DNA from: Haloquadratum walsbyi J07HQW1
Lineage (GTDB): Archaea > Halobacteriota > Halobacteria > Halobacteriales > Haloferacaceae
Reading direction: 5' to 3'
DNA length: 64,000 nt
Assembly: GCA_000415965.1 (NCBI GenBank)
Contig: KE356560.1
Span: 3,218,201 to 3,282,200, forward strand
How positions within the stretch are numbered: position 1 is the stretch's first letter; each line of letters starts with the position of its first letter. Under the pieces are notes generated by a model that saw nothing but the letters and a program-made list of their open reading frames with translations, was not told the origin of the DNA and made no database searches. Positions 38,696 to 47,626 of the stretch are shown piece after piece. The translations under genes and the position numbers were made by a program.

Positions 38696-38812
38696 TCGGT
38701 GGCGCTGACCACTGTTTTTTCCGAACCATACTCGTTCAACCTGGAACAGTTATTTGCGCGCTTCGTTCCGTTTCCGAATGACGACACTCACAGTCCCACC
38801 AAGTGTGAAGAT
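38696..38812. repeat. Dispersed 120-bp repeat, copy D
   Basis: This copy starts TCGGTGGCGCTGACCACTGT, runs through TCCGAACCATACTCG and CCTGGAACAG, and ends ACTCACAGTCCCACCAAGTG. It is more diverged in the core than other copies. Directly after it, at 38844-38870, is a degenerate hairpin (GTGCCTCGGGGCTTTGATCC) like those flanking the tnpB gene at 26.3 kb, a solo end. Confidence 0.65.
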
Positions 38813-39019
38813 GTTCAGTTCTATAAGCGGTTCAAGACGAGTGCCTCGGGGCTTTGATCCGACTCCGGGGAGTTCACTCTACTCCGTTGTTTTCCTCTTT
38901 TTCCCTCCCGATAAGTGTGAGTGTCGAGGAAAGAAGATGATATGATAGATAATTATAGTGAGATGAATATGATCGAACGTAATCTCATAACTCTTGAGGC
39001 TTCATGACTGAATATCACT

Positions 39020-39580
39020 GTGACAACTGAAGATTCGTCATCAGACACACTAGCGTGGCAGACAGAACAGAGTGAAATCGAGTATAGCTGCCCAGGATTT
39101 GAGGTCCGTCGGGATGACGTCATGCTCCCTGATGGAACAGCTACACAGTTCCATTCTGTCGAAGAACCACCAGCAGTGATTATCCTTCCATTTACCACGG
39201 GTAATGATGTTATCCTCATCGAAGAGTGGCGACAGGCTGTTGGGCGAGTGAATCGGGGGCTGCCAGCAGGGACAGTTGAACCCGGGGACACTGCATTATT
39301 GGATGCCGCTAAACGTGAATTGAGCGAAGAAACGGGATATGAAGCTGGTTCAATGTCGAAATTATTCCAGACTGAACCAGCGAATGGACTCCTTGATACT
39401 GTTCATCATTATTTCGTTGCACACGATTGTGAGCAAACGATGGATCAACAGCTTGATCAAAATGAGAGTATTCGTGTCAGCACAACTGAATATGAGACGT
39501 TCAGAGCTGCTGTTCGTCACGGGGAGATTCAAGATGGGCGAGCTGTCACAGCGGTCGGTCAGTACGAGCTTCAATCGTGA
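39020..39580 (+). CDS. Nudix hydrolase (ADP-ribose pyrophosphatase-like)
   Basis: A 186-residue Nudix enzyme that hydrolyses nucleoside diphosphates linked to another group, such as ADP-ribose. The Nudix box runs from GLPAGTVEPGDTALLDAAKR to ELSEETGYEAG (about residues 83-113). The first Glu of the box consensus is Asp here, while the REL-x-EE-x-G core is intact. The start is GTG at 39020 (VTTEDSSSDT); the nearby ATG at 39004 is in another frame and stops early. The preceding strands (FHSVEEPPAVIILPF, DVILIEEWRQAVG) are typical of the ADPRase subfamily. Confidence 0.85.
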   Translation: MTTEDSSSDTLAWQTEQSEIEYSCPGFEVRRDDVMLPDGTATQFHSVEEPPAVIILPFTTGNDVILIEEWRQAVGRVNRGLPAGTVEPGDTALLDAAKRELSEETGYEAGSMSKLFQTEPANGLLDTVHHYFVAHDCEQTMDQQLDQNESIRVSTTEYETFRAAVRHGEIQDGRAVTAVGQYELQS

Positions 39581-39636
39581 TACTCAGGTCACTGAGTAAT
39601 GGCGCGCTGTTGTATCAAGACGCAGTCGAGTGCAGT

Positions 39637-40125
39637 TGACATCCTCCTCCGGGTTCACGCAGAGGAATCCCACGGCACCGCACCGCTGCGTTGCGGAATT
39701 GATCAGGTTTCAGGTTGACAGACTACCAAGCCAACACACCGTTCGAATCGGTATGGGGCCGGTCGTGGGCAGTCTCTTGGGAGTGCCAAACCCCCGGTAC
39801 TCCTATCCTCAGTCGTGTTCGGACTCTCAAAGTTGTTTTTGCCTCAGGGAGTCCGGCAGGTTTTGACGGACACGGACTCGGAGTTACTTTGTGTGGTGTT
39901 CGCCCGGTGCTTGTTGTTTGGTTCCCGCATTGGGGCGCACCCTGTTTCCAGAGTGGGCGGACACTCGAACCGCCAGTTTCGGGCGCTCGACCACACTGGG
40001 TTCGTAACCAATGCGCCGACACTAGTATATGTGCCATCTTGTGATAAAAACGTGTGGGAATTGCCGCTGTGACGGTGCGTATCCACAGCCTCAGTGGGAT
40101 TGCACCTGCTCCAGATATAAACCGC
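39637..40125 (-). mobile_element. Non-autonomous TnpB-derived element, copy 2
   Basis: The left end is TGACATCCTCCTCCGG at 39637 and continues GAGGAATCCCACGGCACCGC. On the minus strand the tail of a TnpB is readable from about 39815 to 39712: EDRSTGGLALPRDC, PAPYRFERCVGLVVCQPET, stop. The right part (from GACGGACACGGACTCGGAG to GCACCTGCTCCAGATATAAA) matches copy 3 at 45374-45910 almost throughout. No transposase remains. Frames open across it are not recognisable proteins. Confidence 0.6.
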
Positions 40126-40199
40126 TGTGTGGTCATATTCAATACCCGTGGTAGTTGTCTACTCAGTATATGCATCACAGGGGAACTACTTTCATCTAC

Positions 40200-40390
40200 T
40201 CAGTCGGCCTCAGAGTAGTTTGCTTCCCCAAAGTGAAGTCCTGATTTACCAACAGTATCAGACAACACCTGACAGCCTGTGAGATGATGCTTTTTGAGCA
40301 TCTTTTGTATCTGTGGAAGAAATGGAGTATAGCACGTATCAAAGCAGATGAGTCCACTTTTATCACGTTTGAGATGTCGTTGTTGATATA
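40200..40390 (-). pseudogene. Possible gene remnant, product not recognised
   Basis: A minus-strand frame of about 60 codons ends at 40200 and looks protein-like: RDKSGLICFDTCYTPFLPQI, MLKKHHLTGCQVLSD, SGLHFGEANYSEAD. It lacks a convincing start and adjoins transposon debris. It could be the C-terminus of a decayed transposase or other gene. The identity is open. Confidence 0.3.
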
Positions 40391-40462
40391 TCGTGTCAGT
40401 CGGACAGTGGCTGATGTGCAATATCGGGGAAATGTTTTGATGCCAGCAGTATAATATATATT

Positions 40463-41278
40463 GTGACTTCATCGTCCGACCCAAGCCCGGCTGATGCAGA
40501 TGGGTTGACCGAGCCATCTGGCATTTCTGTGGCATTTGGGATACTCTGGTCGCTCATCGTTGCAGGTGGTGTCGCTGTTATCGGTATTGTCATTGGCGCT
40601 GTGCTTGTTGTTGCTGCAGCCAGGGGTCTACAGACGGCTGCAATCACAATCACACCGCTGTTACAGATTGTCCTCTCGCTCGCACTCGCGACTGGAGTCG
40701 GTTTTGGTGGTGTTGCTCTTGGATATCTGTGGTATCGTGGATCTGGGATTCGCTATGTCGGATTCCAGATTCCATCGCTTCGGGACATCGCGTTTTCATT
40801 CGGCGGATACATCGCTTCGCTGGCATTACTGATTACCGCGGTCGCAATCATCTCAACGATTGGTGCTGAGACAGCCCCAAACACCGCTGCCCAAGCCGGG
40901 ATGGAAAATCCAGAAATTCTGTTATTGCTTATTCCAGCATCATTCCTCCTCATTGCCCCTGGCGAGGAGCTATTATATCGTGGAATTGTACAGAATCGGC
41001 TTTGTGAGACGCTGCCGGTGCCGATTGCGATTATCCTTGCAAGTCTTATTTTCGCCTCAATTCATTATTTCTCGCTGGCTGGTGCACCACAGGCCCGACT
41101 CGTGAGTATTTCAATTCTTGTCCTTCCGACGCTTGTCTTTGGAACGGTGTATGAGCTGACAGATAATCTCGTTGTCCCGGTGTTAGTCCATGGTGCATAC
41201 AATGCAACGCTGTTTTCACTGCTCTATGTTACCATCGAATTCGGAGGTCGTCTTGCGCAGACACCAGGAATAGTGTAG
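40463..41278 (+). CDS. CPBP family intramembrane metalloprotease
   Basis: A 271-residue membrane protein of the CPBP (Abi/Rce1-like) family, with about seven to eight helices. The glutamate pair and downstream histidine motifs are visible: APGEELLYRGIVQNRL (about residues 168-183), LIFASIHYFSLAG, and NLVVPVLVHGAYNATLFS. Members cleave prenylated or other membrane substrates, or take part in bacteriocin self-immunity. It starts with GTG at 40463 (MTSSSDPSPADADG), just after TATA-like TATAATATATA. A second family member is at 51629. Confidence 0.85.
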   Translation: MTSSSDPSPADADGLTEPSGISVAFGILWSLIVAGGVAVIGIVIGAVLVVAAARGLQTAAITITPLLQIVLSLALATGVGFGGVALGYLWYRGSGIRYVGFQIPSLRDIAFSFGGYIASLALLITAVAIISTIGAETAPNTAAQAGMENPEILLLLIPASFLLIAPGEELLYRGIVQNRLCETLPVPIAIILASLIFASIHYFSLAGAPQARLVSISILVLPTLVFGTVYELTDNLVVPVLVHGAYNATLFSLLYVTIEFGGRLAQTPGIV

Positions 41279-41318
41279 CAGAAATTAAATAAATCAAGAC
41301 AATTGTATCCCTCGTATC

Positions 41319-41627
41319 ATGAAAGGTAATCCAACTCTCCTTCAATTCCCCTTTGAGGCGTTCGCTGGTGTTATAAGCGCTGTAAGCACGCTTATACTAC
41401 TCGGATTATTTATTGCTGCAGCCGGGTTTGTATATAAAACCGTTCGCGGTGATGGGATACGGTGGCCAAGTGATACCACAGACGGAGATGCACCTGCTGG
41501 TCAAGATACTGGAAGGTATTCGTGGGAGGATAATGAGATAACCACGGATGAGAACAAAAATCAAAAAGAGACAACCGAAGGGGTTTCTCGTAGCGACAGT
41601 GATGACGACGAGTGGAAGTATTATTAA
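41319..41627 (+). CDS. Small single-helix membrane protein
   Basis: A 102-residue protein with one strong transmembrane helix (about residues 12-38, AGVISAVSTLILLGLFIAAA) and an acidic hydrophilic tail rich in Asp, Glu, Lys and Thr ending DDDEWKYY. It lies 40 bases after the CPBP protease gene and may share its transcript. Not recognised as a named family; its charge pattern is typical of real haloarchaeal proteins. It may act with the protease, which is inference only. Confidence 0.65.
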   Translation: MKGNPTLLQFPFEAFAGVISAVSTLILLGLFIAAAGFVYKTVRGDGIRWPSDTTDGDAPAGQDTGRYSWEDNEITTDENKNQKETTEGVSRSDSDDDEWKYY

Positions 41628-41777
41628 CTGCAGTCACTGTGAGATTGATCAACGACGCATCGGTTGCATGATGTGCTTTTTCCAATTGTTTGTGTCGGCA
41701 GTATAGTAGCATTTAATTCAGTCGATAAAATACTGTATCAGAATAATTGTTAGCTATCAATCCACGATAGCAGGTAT

Positions 41778-43274
41778 ATGAGTAATTATTTTGAACGCCT
41801 TGCTGGTGACGCCGCCGGTCGGATTGGCGAAATTACCATCCCGCGGGCAAATATGACGATTGAAACACCAGCGTTGCTCCCCGTGATTAATCCAAATATT
41901 GAGACAGTTTCACCCGCCGATCTTCAGGCTAACTTTGGTGTAGATATTCTCATCACAAACGCATACATCATTTACACCAACGATGACCTTCGTGCCGAAG
42001 CAAAAGACCAGGGGGTTCACGAGTTATTAGATTTTGAGGGTGCAATTGTCACTGACTCTGGGTCTTTTCAACTGGCTGAATATGGCGATATTGACGTAAC
42101 AACACGTGATATTCTCTCATTCCAGCAGACTATTGGTGCGGATATTGCAACCCCGGTCGATATTCCAACACCACCAGATGTCACACGCGGACAGGCTGAG
42201 CAAGAACTCGCGCTGACTAAGAAGGCACTCGCGGACGCTGAGACGACTGATACTGGGTCGATGCTGGTGAACGCACCAATTCAAGGGTCAACATTTGTCG
42301 ATCTTCGTGAGACAGCCGGAAAACACGCTGTGACGACGGATCTTGATGTGTTTCCTATCGGGGGCGTTGTCCCATTATTAAACAATTATCAGTTTGCGAC
42401 AATGATTGATGTTGTCATTGCTGCAAAGCGTGGACTCGGTCCAGCTGCCCCGGTGCATTTATTTGGTGCTGGTCATCCGATGATGTTTGCTCTTGCTGTC
42501 GCTGCAGGATGTGACATGTTTGATTCAGCCGCATATGCAATCTACGCTCGCGACGATCGATATCTAACTGTTCGAGGGACAAAGCATCTTGATGAGCTTG
42601 AGCATTTACCTTGTTCATGTGCAGTTTGTGCGGGACATACACCGGCGGAATTCCAGTCGCTCAGGACATCAACACGAGAACAGCGGCTTGCAGAGCATAA
42701 TCTTGCGGTATCATACGCAGAATTGCGTCGAATTAAGCAGGCGATTCGAAGGGGGTCATTACTCGAACTCGTTGAGATACGCGCACGATCACACCCTGCA
42801 GTGTACGATGGGTACCGTGCACTATTGGATCATACCGCAGAACTCGAAGCGAGAGACCCTGTCCGAAAAGCGTCGCCGTTTATTGTCTCAGCGGCGTCTG
42901 CAGAGAGACCAGAGGTATATCGCCATCATGAGCGTCTCAGCAGGCTTCGCGTTCCTGATTCGGTATTACTCACCGAAGGAGGGGTGCCAACTGAACATGA
43001 GTATGACGCGGTCTGGCGAGTTGTTCCACCGTTTGGTCCGTTTCCGCGGGCACTGTCGGAGACATATCCGCTTACGGCTGAAATCCCAGAGCACTCGTCC
43101 ATTGCTGCACAACAGACTGCCGCGGCTGCTGTCTGCCGGCTTGTCGAAGCAAACCCGGATACCGAGTTTTCACTCGCACATAATAAGTGGGCTATGTCAG
43201 CAGTTGACGCGCTCCCCGAAAGGGTCACGGTTGAGTCACTCGGGGAGATATCTAATAGTAATGATAGTAAATGA
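41778..43274 (+). CDS. tgtA: Archaeosine tRNA-guanine transglycosylase
   Basis: A 498-residue enzyme that exchanges guanine 15 of tRNA for the precursor preQ0. Family features include [26 protein letters not shown] with the catalytic Asp, the nucleophile region [41 protein letters not shown] and the zinc site [11 protein letters not shown]. The C-terminal part (about 345-498) is divergent, and a classical PUA domain is not evident. The PUA domain is instead in the neighbouring ArcS, as usual in haloarchaea. ATG 41778 ([19 protein letters not shown]) is the clear start. It is followed after 266 bases by arcS, and the two act in sequence. Confidence 0.95.
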   Translation: MSNYFERLAGDAAGRIGEITIPRANMTIETPALLPVINPNIETVSPADLQANFGVDILITNAYIIYTNDDLRAEAKDQGVHELLDFEGAIVTDSGSFQLAEYGDIDVTTRDILSFQQTIGADIATPVDIPTPPDVTRGQAEQELALTKKALADAETTDTGSMLVNAPIQGSTFVDLRETAGKHAVTTDLDVFPIGGVVPLLNNYQFATMIDVVIAAKRGLGPAAPVHLFGAGHPMMFALAVAAGCDMFDSAAYAIYARDDRYLTVRGTKHLDELEHLPCSCAVCAGHTPAEFQSLRTSTREQRLAEHNLAVSYAELRRIKQAIRRGSLLELVEIRARSHPAVYDGYRALLDHTAELEARDPVRKASPFIVSAASAERPEVYRHHERLSRLRVPDSVLLTEGGVPTEHEYDAVWRVVPPFGPFPRALSETYPLTAEIPEHSSIAAQQTAAAAVCRLVEANPDTEFSLAHNKWAMSAVDALPERVTVESLGEISNSNDSK

Positions 43275-43540
43275 TCATCTTATAATTATCTACGAATAGA
43301 TCGTATGTAGAGAGAACTCAACTGTCTGCAGACACTTGGTCTCTCTTTACAGAGCATCAAAAGGATACAAGCACAATGGGGGAGTTCACGTTGATAGCAT
43401 CTGTGAGTTGACCGACTGTCATCGCGCAACGTGGGTTGGTCCAGTTTGATTTGATTTGATTTGGTATTATAGACTCCACACATCCAAATAAGAACGGCGA
43501 AAAGGGTGGTTTTTCGTCTCTCATATCACATGATTCGGAT

Positions 43541-45376
43541 ATGACTGAGTATTTTGAAATACACAGCCGAGATGGACCCGCTCGGTATGGCGAAGTCCGT
43601 CTCACTAACTCAATCGCAACGCCAGCCTGTGCTGACGATATCGTGGTTGATGCCGGGAGTCTCTGGACGCGTAATCGGTCGATTTCTGATATTGATATCG
43701 AGATGGACTCAGTCACAATTCTTCCTCACCGCGCGTTTCCAGCAGGAACAGATGAGCGGATACAAGAATCATTTGCCGTCACGGAGGCATCAAGTAACGT
43801 TGCGAGCAATCGTGACATTGATGTACCGACAGGCATCGTCATCACTCCAGAAACTGCGGGCGACCATGGTGCGGATGTATATATACTCTCAAATGCACAG
43901 GGATTTATTGGGCATGCATCTGAATTTTGTGAGAATATTATCAAAACAAGAAAATCAATTCCGACGGACACGGCATTGTATCTTGCGGGGGTTGCGACAC
44001 CGCGGAATGTCGCAACGCTAGTGTATGCTGGCGTCGACCTTGTTGATCTAAAGTGTGCCCGTGCTCGTGGGCTCCAAGGATTTTATTTAACGACTGAGGG
44101 TGAGTATTTTCTTGAGGATATCACCGAACTTCCGTGCTCGTGCCCTGTGTGTCGAACAGGACGAGCAGAGTTTGATCGCGAGGATTGCGCTGATCATAAT
44201 GTCACTGCGCTTCAAACGGCACTCACGACGACCCGGCGGCGTATCCGTCATGGACGTCTTCGCGATTATCTCGAAGCGCAGAGCCGCCATGACCAGTGGC
44301 TCACAGCAACACTCAGGACACTTGACCAGCAGTATGAATACAGTGAGACACGTGCTCCGATTATTCGTGATACCGAACTCACAGCGGCGAGTATGGACAC
44401 ACGATATCGCTCAGAGATCCAGCGGTTTGCTGACCGTGTGACGACACGATATCGGAATCGATTCTCAACGCCGTTAGTGTTAGTGCCATGCTCGGCGACA
44501 AAGCCATACAGTGAATCACAGAGTCATTCACGATTTCAGGAGGCTATACAGTACCGTGGGCATCTTGTTTCGATAAGCTCACCGATTGGTGTTGTCCCGA
44601 TGGAATTGGAACTGACCTATCCCGCTCAGCAGTATGATACAGTCACCACTGGACGATGGAGTAACGATGAGATATCATTCGTCACGCAGGTCCTGAAACA
44701 ATATCTGACGCGCAATGAGTATCCGCGTGTGATTGCACATGTGCCTGAGAGGGGATATGGCGAAATATGTAATCGTGTTGATAATGATACAGAGGTCCCC
44801 TTCGAGTACACTGTTGGTGATCATCCGACGACAACAGAGTCAATCGGAAATCTAATGTCAACACTTGAGGGTGAATCACGATACAGCAGATGTGAGCGGC
44901 AACATAATATTGTCAAAGCAATCGCTGATTATCAATTCGGTGTCCACGCTGGAGAGGCATTGTTCGAGAACATTGATCTCCGAACAACAAGTCGGTATCC
45001 GAAATTGCAGATTCGTGATGCAAATACACCTGAGAATAAAACCGCGGCCGAAACTGCGACCGCGACTGGAGAGGATCAGCAGTTAGCGACAATGGTCCCG
45101 CAGTATGGTGTAATTTCATTTACACTTGCAGGCGCACGAATGTGGGATGCATCTGATGTAGCGACAAAACATGTAAAAATTGATCAATTCGTGCCGCACG
45201 GAAATGTGCTTGCACCGGGTGTTGTTGACGCTGATACAGACATTCGAGTCGGTGATGAGGTAATCGTGGACGGACCACAGGCGTACGCTGTTGGTCGAGC
45301 GCAGATGTTTGGCGCTGAGATGATTGAATCAACACGTGGGGAAGCAGTAAAGATTCGCCATGTTGAGGAAACTTGA
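43541..45376 (+). CDS. arcS: Archaeosine synthase ArcS (TGT paralogue with PUA domain)
   Basis: A 611-residue protein that finishes archaeosine by converting preQ0-15 in tRNA into the formamidino form together with a partner. The N-terminal half is a TGT-like barrel without the catalytic aspartates, with a zinc site LPCSCPVCRTG (about 204-214). The ArcS-specific motif is VPCSATKPYSESQSH (about 311-325). The end is a PUA RNA-binding domain (about 535-608). The TGA stop at 45374-45376 is also the first three bases of the transposon-derived element that starts there, so the last residues may differ from the ancestral end. Confidence 0.95.
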   Translation: MTEYFEIHSRDGPARYGEVRLTNSIATPACADDIVVDAGSLWTRNRSISDIDIEMDSVTILPHRAFPAGTDERIQESFAVTEASSNVASNRDIDVPTGIVITPETAGDHGADVYILSNAQGFIGHASEFCENIIKTRKSIPTDTALYLAGVATPRNVATLVYAGVDLVDLKCARARGLQGFYLTTEGEYFLEDITELPCSCPVCRTGRAEFDREDCADHNVTALQTALTTTRRRIRHGRLRDYLEAQSRHDQWLTATLRTLDQQYEYSETRAPIIRDTELTAASMDTRYRSEIQRFADRVTTRYRNRFSTPLVLVPCSATKPYSESQSHSRFQEAIQYRGHLVSISSPIGVVPMELELTYPAQQYDTVTTGRWSNDEISFVTQVLKQYLTRNEYPRVIAHVPERGYGEICNRVDNDTEVPFEYTVGDHPTTTESIGNLMSTLEGESRYSRCERQHNIVKAIADYQFGVHAGEALFENIDLRTTSRYPKLQIRDANTPENKTAAETATATGEDQQLATMVPQYGVISFTLAGARMWDASDVATKHVKIDQFVPHGNVLAPGVVDADTDIRVGDEVIVDGPQAYAVGRAQMFGAEMIESTRGEAVKIRHVEET

Positions 45377-45910
45377 CATCCTCCTCCGCCTGAAGGCGGG
45401 AGGAATCCCACGGCACCGTACCGCTGGGTTGGGAATTTCAGGTTTGGGTTCGCAGACTCCCAAGCCACCACACCGTTCGAATCGGTGTGGGGCCGATCGA
45501 TGGGTAGTCTCCTGGGAGTGCCACATCTCAGCTCTAGCTTCAGCTTCCGCCCCCGGGACTCCTCTCGTTTGTCAGAGTCGGACGCCCACGCCCAGAGTTG
45601 GTTGTGCCTCGGGGCGCTCCGACAGACTCAGACTTCAGCGGACACGGACTCGGAGTTACTTTCACTGCGAGCTTCGCCCAGTGCTTGTTGTTTGATTCCC
45701 ACAGAGGGCACACCCTGTTTCCAAAGTGGGCGGACACTCATACTCGAACCGCCAGTTTCAGGCGCTCGGCTACACTGGGGTCGTAACCACTGCGCACATG
45801 ACATTCACATATGCGCTGTTTTTGGAGAAAACTGTGTGGAATTACCACTGTGACGGCGCGTATCCACGCCGTGCGTGGGATTGCGCCTGCTCCGCCTATA
45901 AATCCGCAAG
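45374..45910 (-). mobile_element. Non-autonomous TnpB-derived element, copy 3
   Basis: Begins TGACATCCTCC at 45374 with a hairpin (CCTCCGCC-TGAA-GGCGGGAGG, 45383-45403), then AATCCCACGGCACCG. TnpB-like tail codons are readable on the minus strand near 45430-45560. The right part matches copy 2 (39.6-40.1 kb) and ends GCGCCTGCTCCGCCTATAAA near 45902. Copies 1-3 all have the same orientation. The first bases supply the arcS stop. Confidence 0.6.
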
Positions 45911-45984
45911 CTAACTTAGTACTACCCAGAGGGAATGTGTCCTGACCACTGCGATTTTTGACCCCTGACATCTATCATTATACC

Positions 45985-46392
45985 ATGTCCGCAGATGACA
46001 CCACTACTGGCTCAATCGACCTTGGCGTCCCCCGGCAGATTCTTGAGACGCTTCCCGAGGATGGGCAGACAGCCGAAGCAGATATGCAACAGGCAGTTGA
46101 TGGGCTGGAGCGAAGTCTCCGAGCATCATTCGAGACCGCAGAGGACGACGCTGAGGCGGCTGCACATGCCGTCGATGCAATCGAACGGCTCGAAGAGCGT
46201 ATGGAAACATATGATGCATTCGTGCCCGAATTGCGAGCATGGGGTCAATCACCAATCTATGCAATCGCATGGCGGAATCTATATGCTGACCTCATCGCAC
46301 AGATTCATGATCACGAATGGCTCGCAACGCATATTGACCGCGAACGAAACTATCGACTCGTTGAGGATGGCATTCGGTTTGGTAAGCAGTAG
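45985..46392 (+). CDS. Conserved haloarchaeal protein, mostly helical
   Basis: A 135-residue very acidic protein, almost entirely helical by its pattern. MSADDTTTGSIDLGVPRQIL begins it, followed by long amphipathic helices (SFETAEDDAEAAAHAVDAIE, RLEERMETYDAFVPEL). It ends with IHDHEWLATHIDRERNYRL and GIRFGKQ. The ATG at 45985 is preferred over an upstream ATG at 45958 because the extra residues look non-coding. Not recognised as a named family; function unknown. The gap after it (46393-46814, 422 bases) holds no gene I can support. Confidence 0.7.
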   Translation: MSADDTTTGSIDLGVPRQILETLPEDGQTAEADMQQAVDGLERSLRASFETAEDDAEAAAHAVDAIERLEERMETYDAFVPELRAWGQSPIYAIAWRNLYADLIAQIHDHEWLATHIDRERNYRLVEDGIRFGKQ

Positions 46393-46814
46393 GAACTCGA
46401 TTATGGAGTATTTCAGAGACGGCTTGAGACGGATACCCTGAAGCTCAGAATCAGACAGGATAATACTGATATTTGATTCAATATGACAGCAAACCATGTA
46501 TCACTGTGTGCTCAGGACCGCCCAGTGAGGTCATAATTGGTGTTCAACGGCGGACGAAGTGCGGGGCACGATTTCTCTCGAGATCTGCTCCAGTAGAAAA
46601 GTAAATGACGAAGTTCGTCGACGCATGACCGACAAAAATAGGATTTGGGTCTGAACCTGAATTATGACACAGCCAAACCCGGTAAATCCCTCCTGAGAAG
46701 TTTTCCCATCACAGACAATCAGCTCTGACAACTGGGCAGGAGGTGGATCGTTCACTTCCGGAGGTACTTTACACAGTCAGGGGTGTTTTTAATGTTCGAC
46801 TCTGATAGACTAAT

Positions 46815-47249
46815 ATGACGCGTCAACGTGAACTTGCCCTTACACTCCGGTTTTTCGCTACCTTTCGCGATGCTGTTGGGACAAAAACGATTGACCGCGA
46901 ATATGACGCGACCACGGTTGGGGAGGTTCTAACAGCGATTGAGTCTGAATTTGATGACTTATCAGGTGAAATCATTGCCGACGATGCTGTTCGTCCACAG
47001 GTGAATGTCCTGCTCAATGGACGAGATATCGATCATGAATCAGGTATCGAAACGCCGGTTAATTCGAATGATACAGTGAGTATATTTCCACCGGTCGCAG
47101 GCGGAGCGCCGGCGTGTGTGTCTGCCCAGTCGAATATACAAACACAGACACAATTACAATTACAATTTCAATTTGATTTTGATCTCGTCACTGAGGGATT
47201 ACACGTTCGTCACAGTGAACAGAACATACATAATGGAGACAACCAATGA
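46815..47249 (+). CDS. MoaD/SAMP-type ubiquitin-like protein with C-terminal extension
   Basis: Residues about 8-97 are a beta-grasp MoaD/ThiS-type domain (LTLRFFATFRDAVGTKTIDR, VRPQVNVLLNGRDIDHESG) and reach FPPVAGG at 91-97. Sulfur carriers and haloarchaeal SAMP modifiers normally stop at that Gly-Gly so that it can be adenylated. Here the frame continues for 47 residues, including NIQTQTQLQLQFQFDFDL from a hexamer-like microsatellite (47145-47182). A 4-base overlap joins it to the next gene. Activity would need processing after Gly97; otherwise this copy may have lost carrier function. A sequencing artefact cannot be excluded. Confidence 0.75.
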   Translation: MTRQRELALTLRFFATFRDAVGTKTIDREYDATTVGEVLTAIESEFDDLSGEIIADDAVRPQVNVLLNGRDIDHESGIETPVNSNDTVSIFPPVAGGAPACVSAQSNIQTQTQLQLQFQFDFDLVTEGLHVRHSEQNIHNGDNQ

Positions 47250-47623
47250 GCGATGCACATTCAACTGATGATACTCGCACTGAGAGATCCGCTGACAACA
47301 CCGAGCGCGTCGGGACTGAGTCTAGTGCTGATGATGCCGACATGGATGCTGTGTCTGATATCGATATTGTCACAGTCGAACGCTCATATCGTGGGATTTC
47401 GGTACGACTTGCACGACACTATCTTGAGAAACTTGGTGGCGAGGTAGTTGATACAAATAATATTCAGGCTGAGTCATGGAGTGCGACACTTTCGGCTGAG
47501 ACGGTGGGTGTTGGTCCAACGCTTGAGCTGACAGAAGTGACGGTTGCATTCACAGGCAGCCAGGATGCATTGGACACACTCATTGATCGTTTCTCACAGA
47601 AGGCGATGCGAGCAGGTGGATAA
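47246..47623 (+). CDS. Small acidic protein ending in Gly-Gly (MoaD-related C-terminal-domain-like)
   Basis: A 125-residue protein with an acidic, Ser/Thr-rich N-terminal 45 residues. A compact domain follows (VERSYRGISVRLARHYLEKL, then WSATLSAETVGVGPTLELTE), and the end is RFSQKAMRAGG. The pattern resembles a domain that follows MoaD in some archaeal and bacterial proteins (DUF1952-like, from memory), here as a separate gene overlapping the MoaD-like one by 4 bases. The terminal Gly-Gly is what the preceding protein lacks. Whether it is a modifier itself is untested. Confidence 0.65.
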   Translation: MSDAHSTDDTRTERSADNTERVGTESSADDADMDAVSDIDIVTVERSYRGISVRLARHYLEKLGGEVVDTNNIQAESWSATLSAETVGVGPTLELTEVTVAFTGSQDALDTLIDRFSQKAMRAGG

Positions 47624-47626
47624 ATT

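Noticed and set aside
39844-40086. Cys/Trp-rich minus-strand protein within element copy 2
   Set aside because: The equivalent frame in copy 3 (45.4-45.9 kb) is not preserved, and the bases are conserved as DNA rather than codons.
46531-46755. Minus-strand gene in the gap before the MoaD-like operon
   Set aside because: A piece (SELIVCDGKTSQ) faintly resembles a transposase fragment, but the rest has no coherent pattern. It is not supported as a gene.
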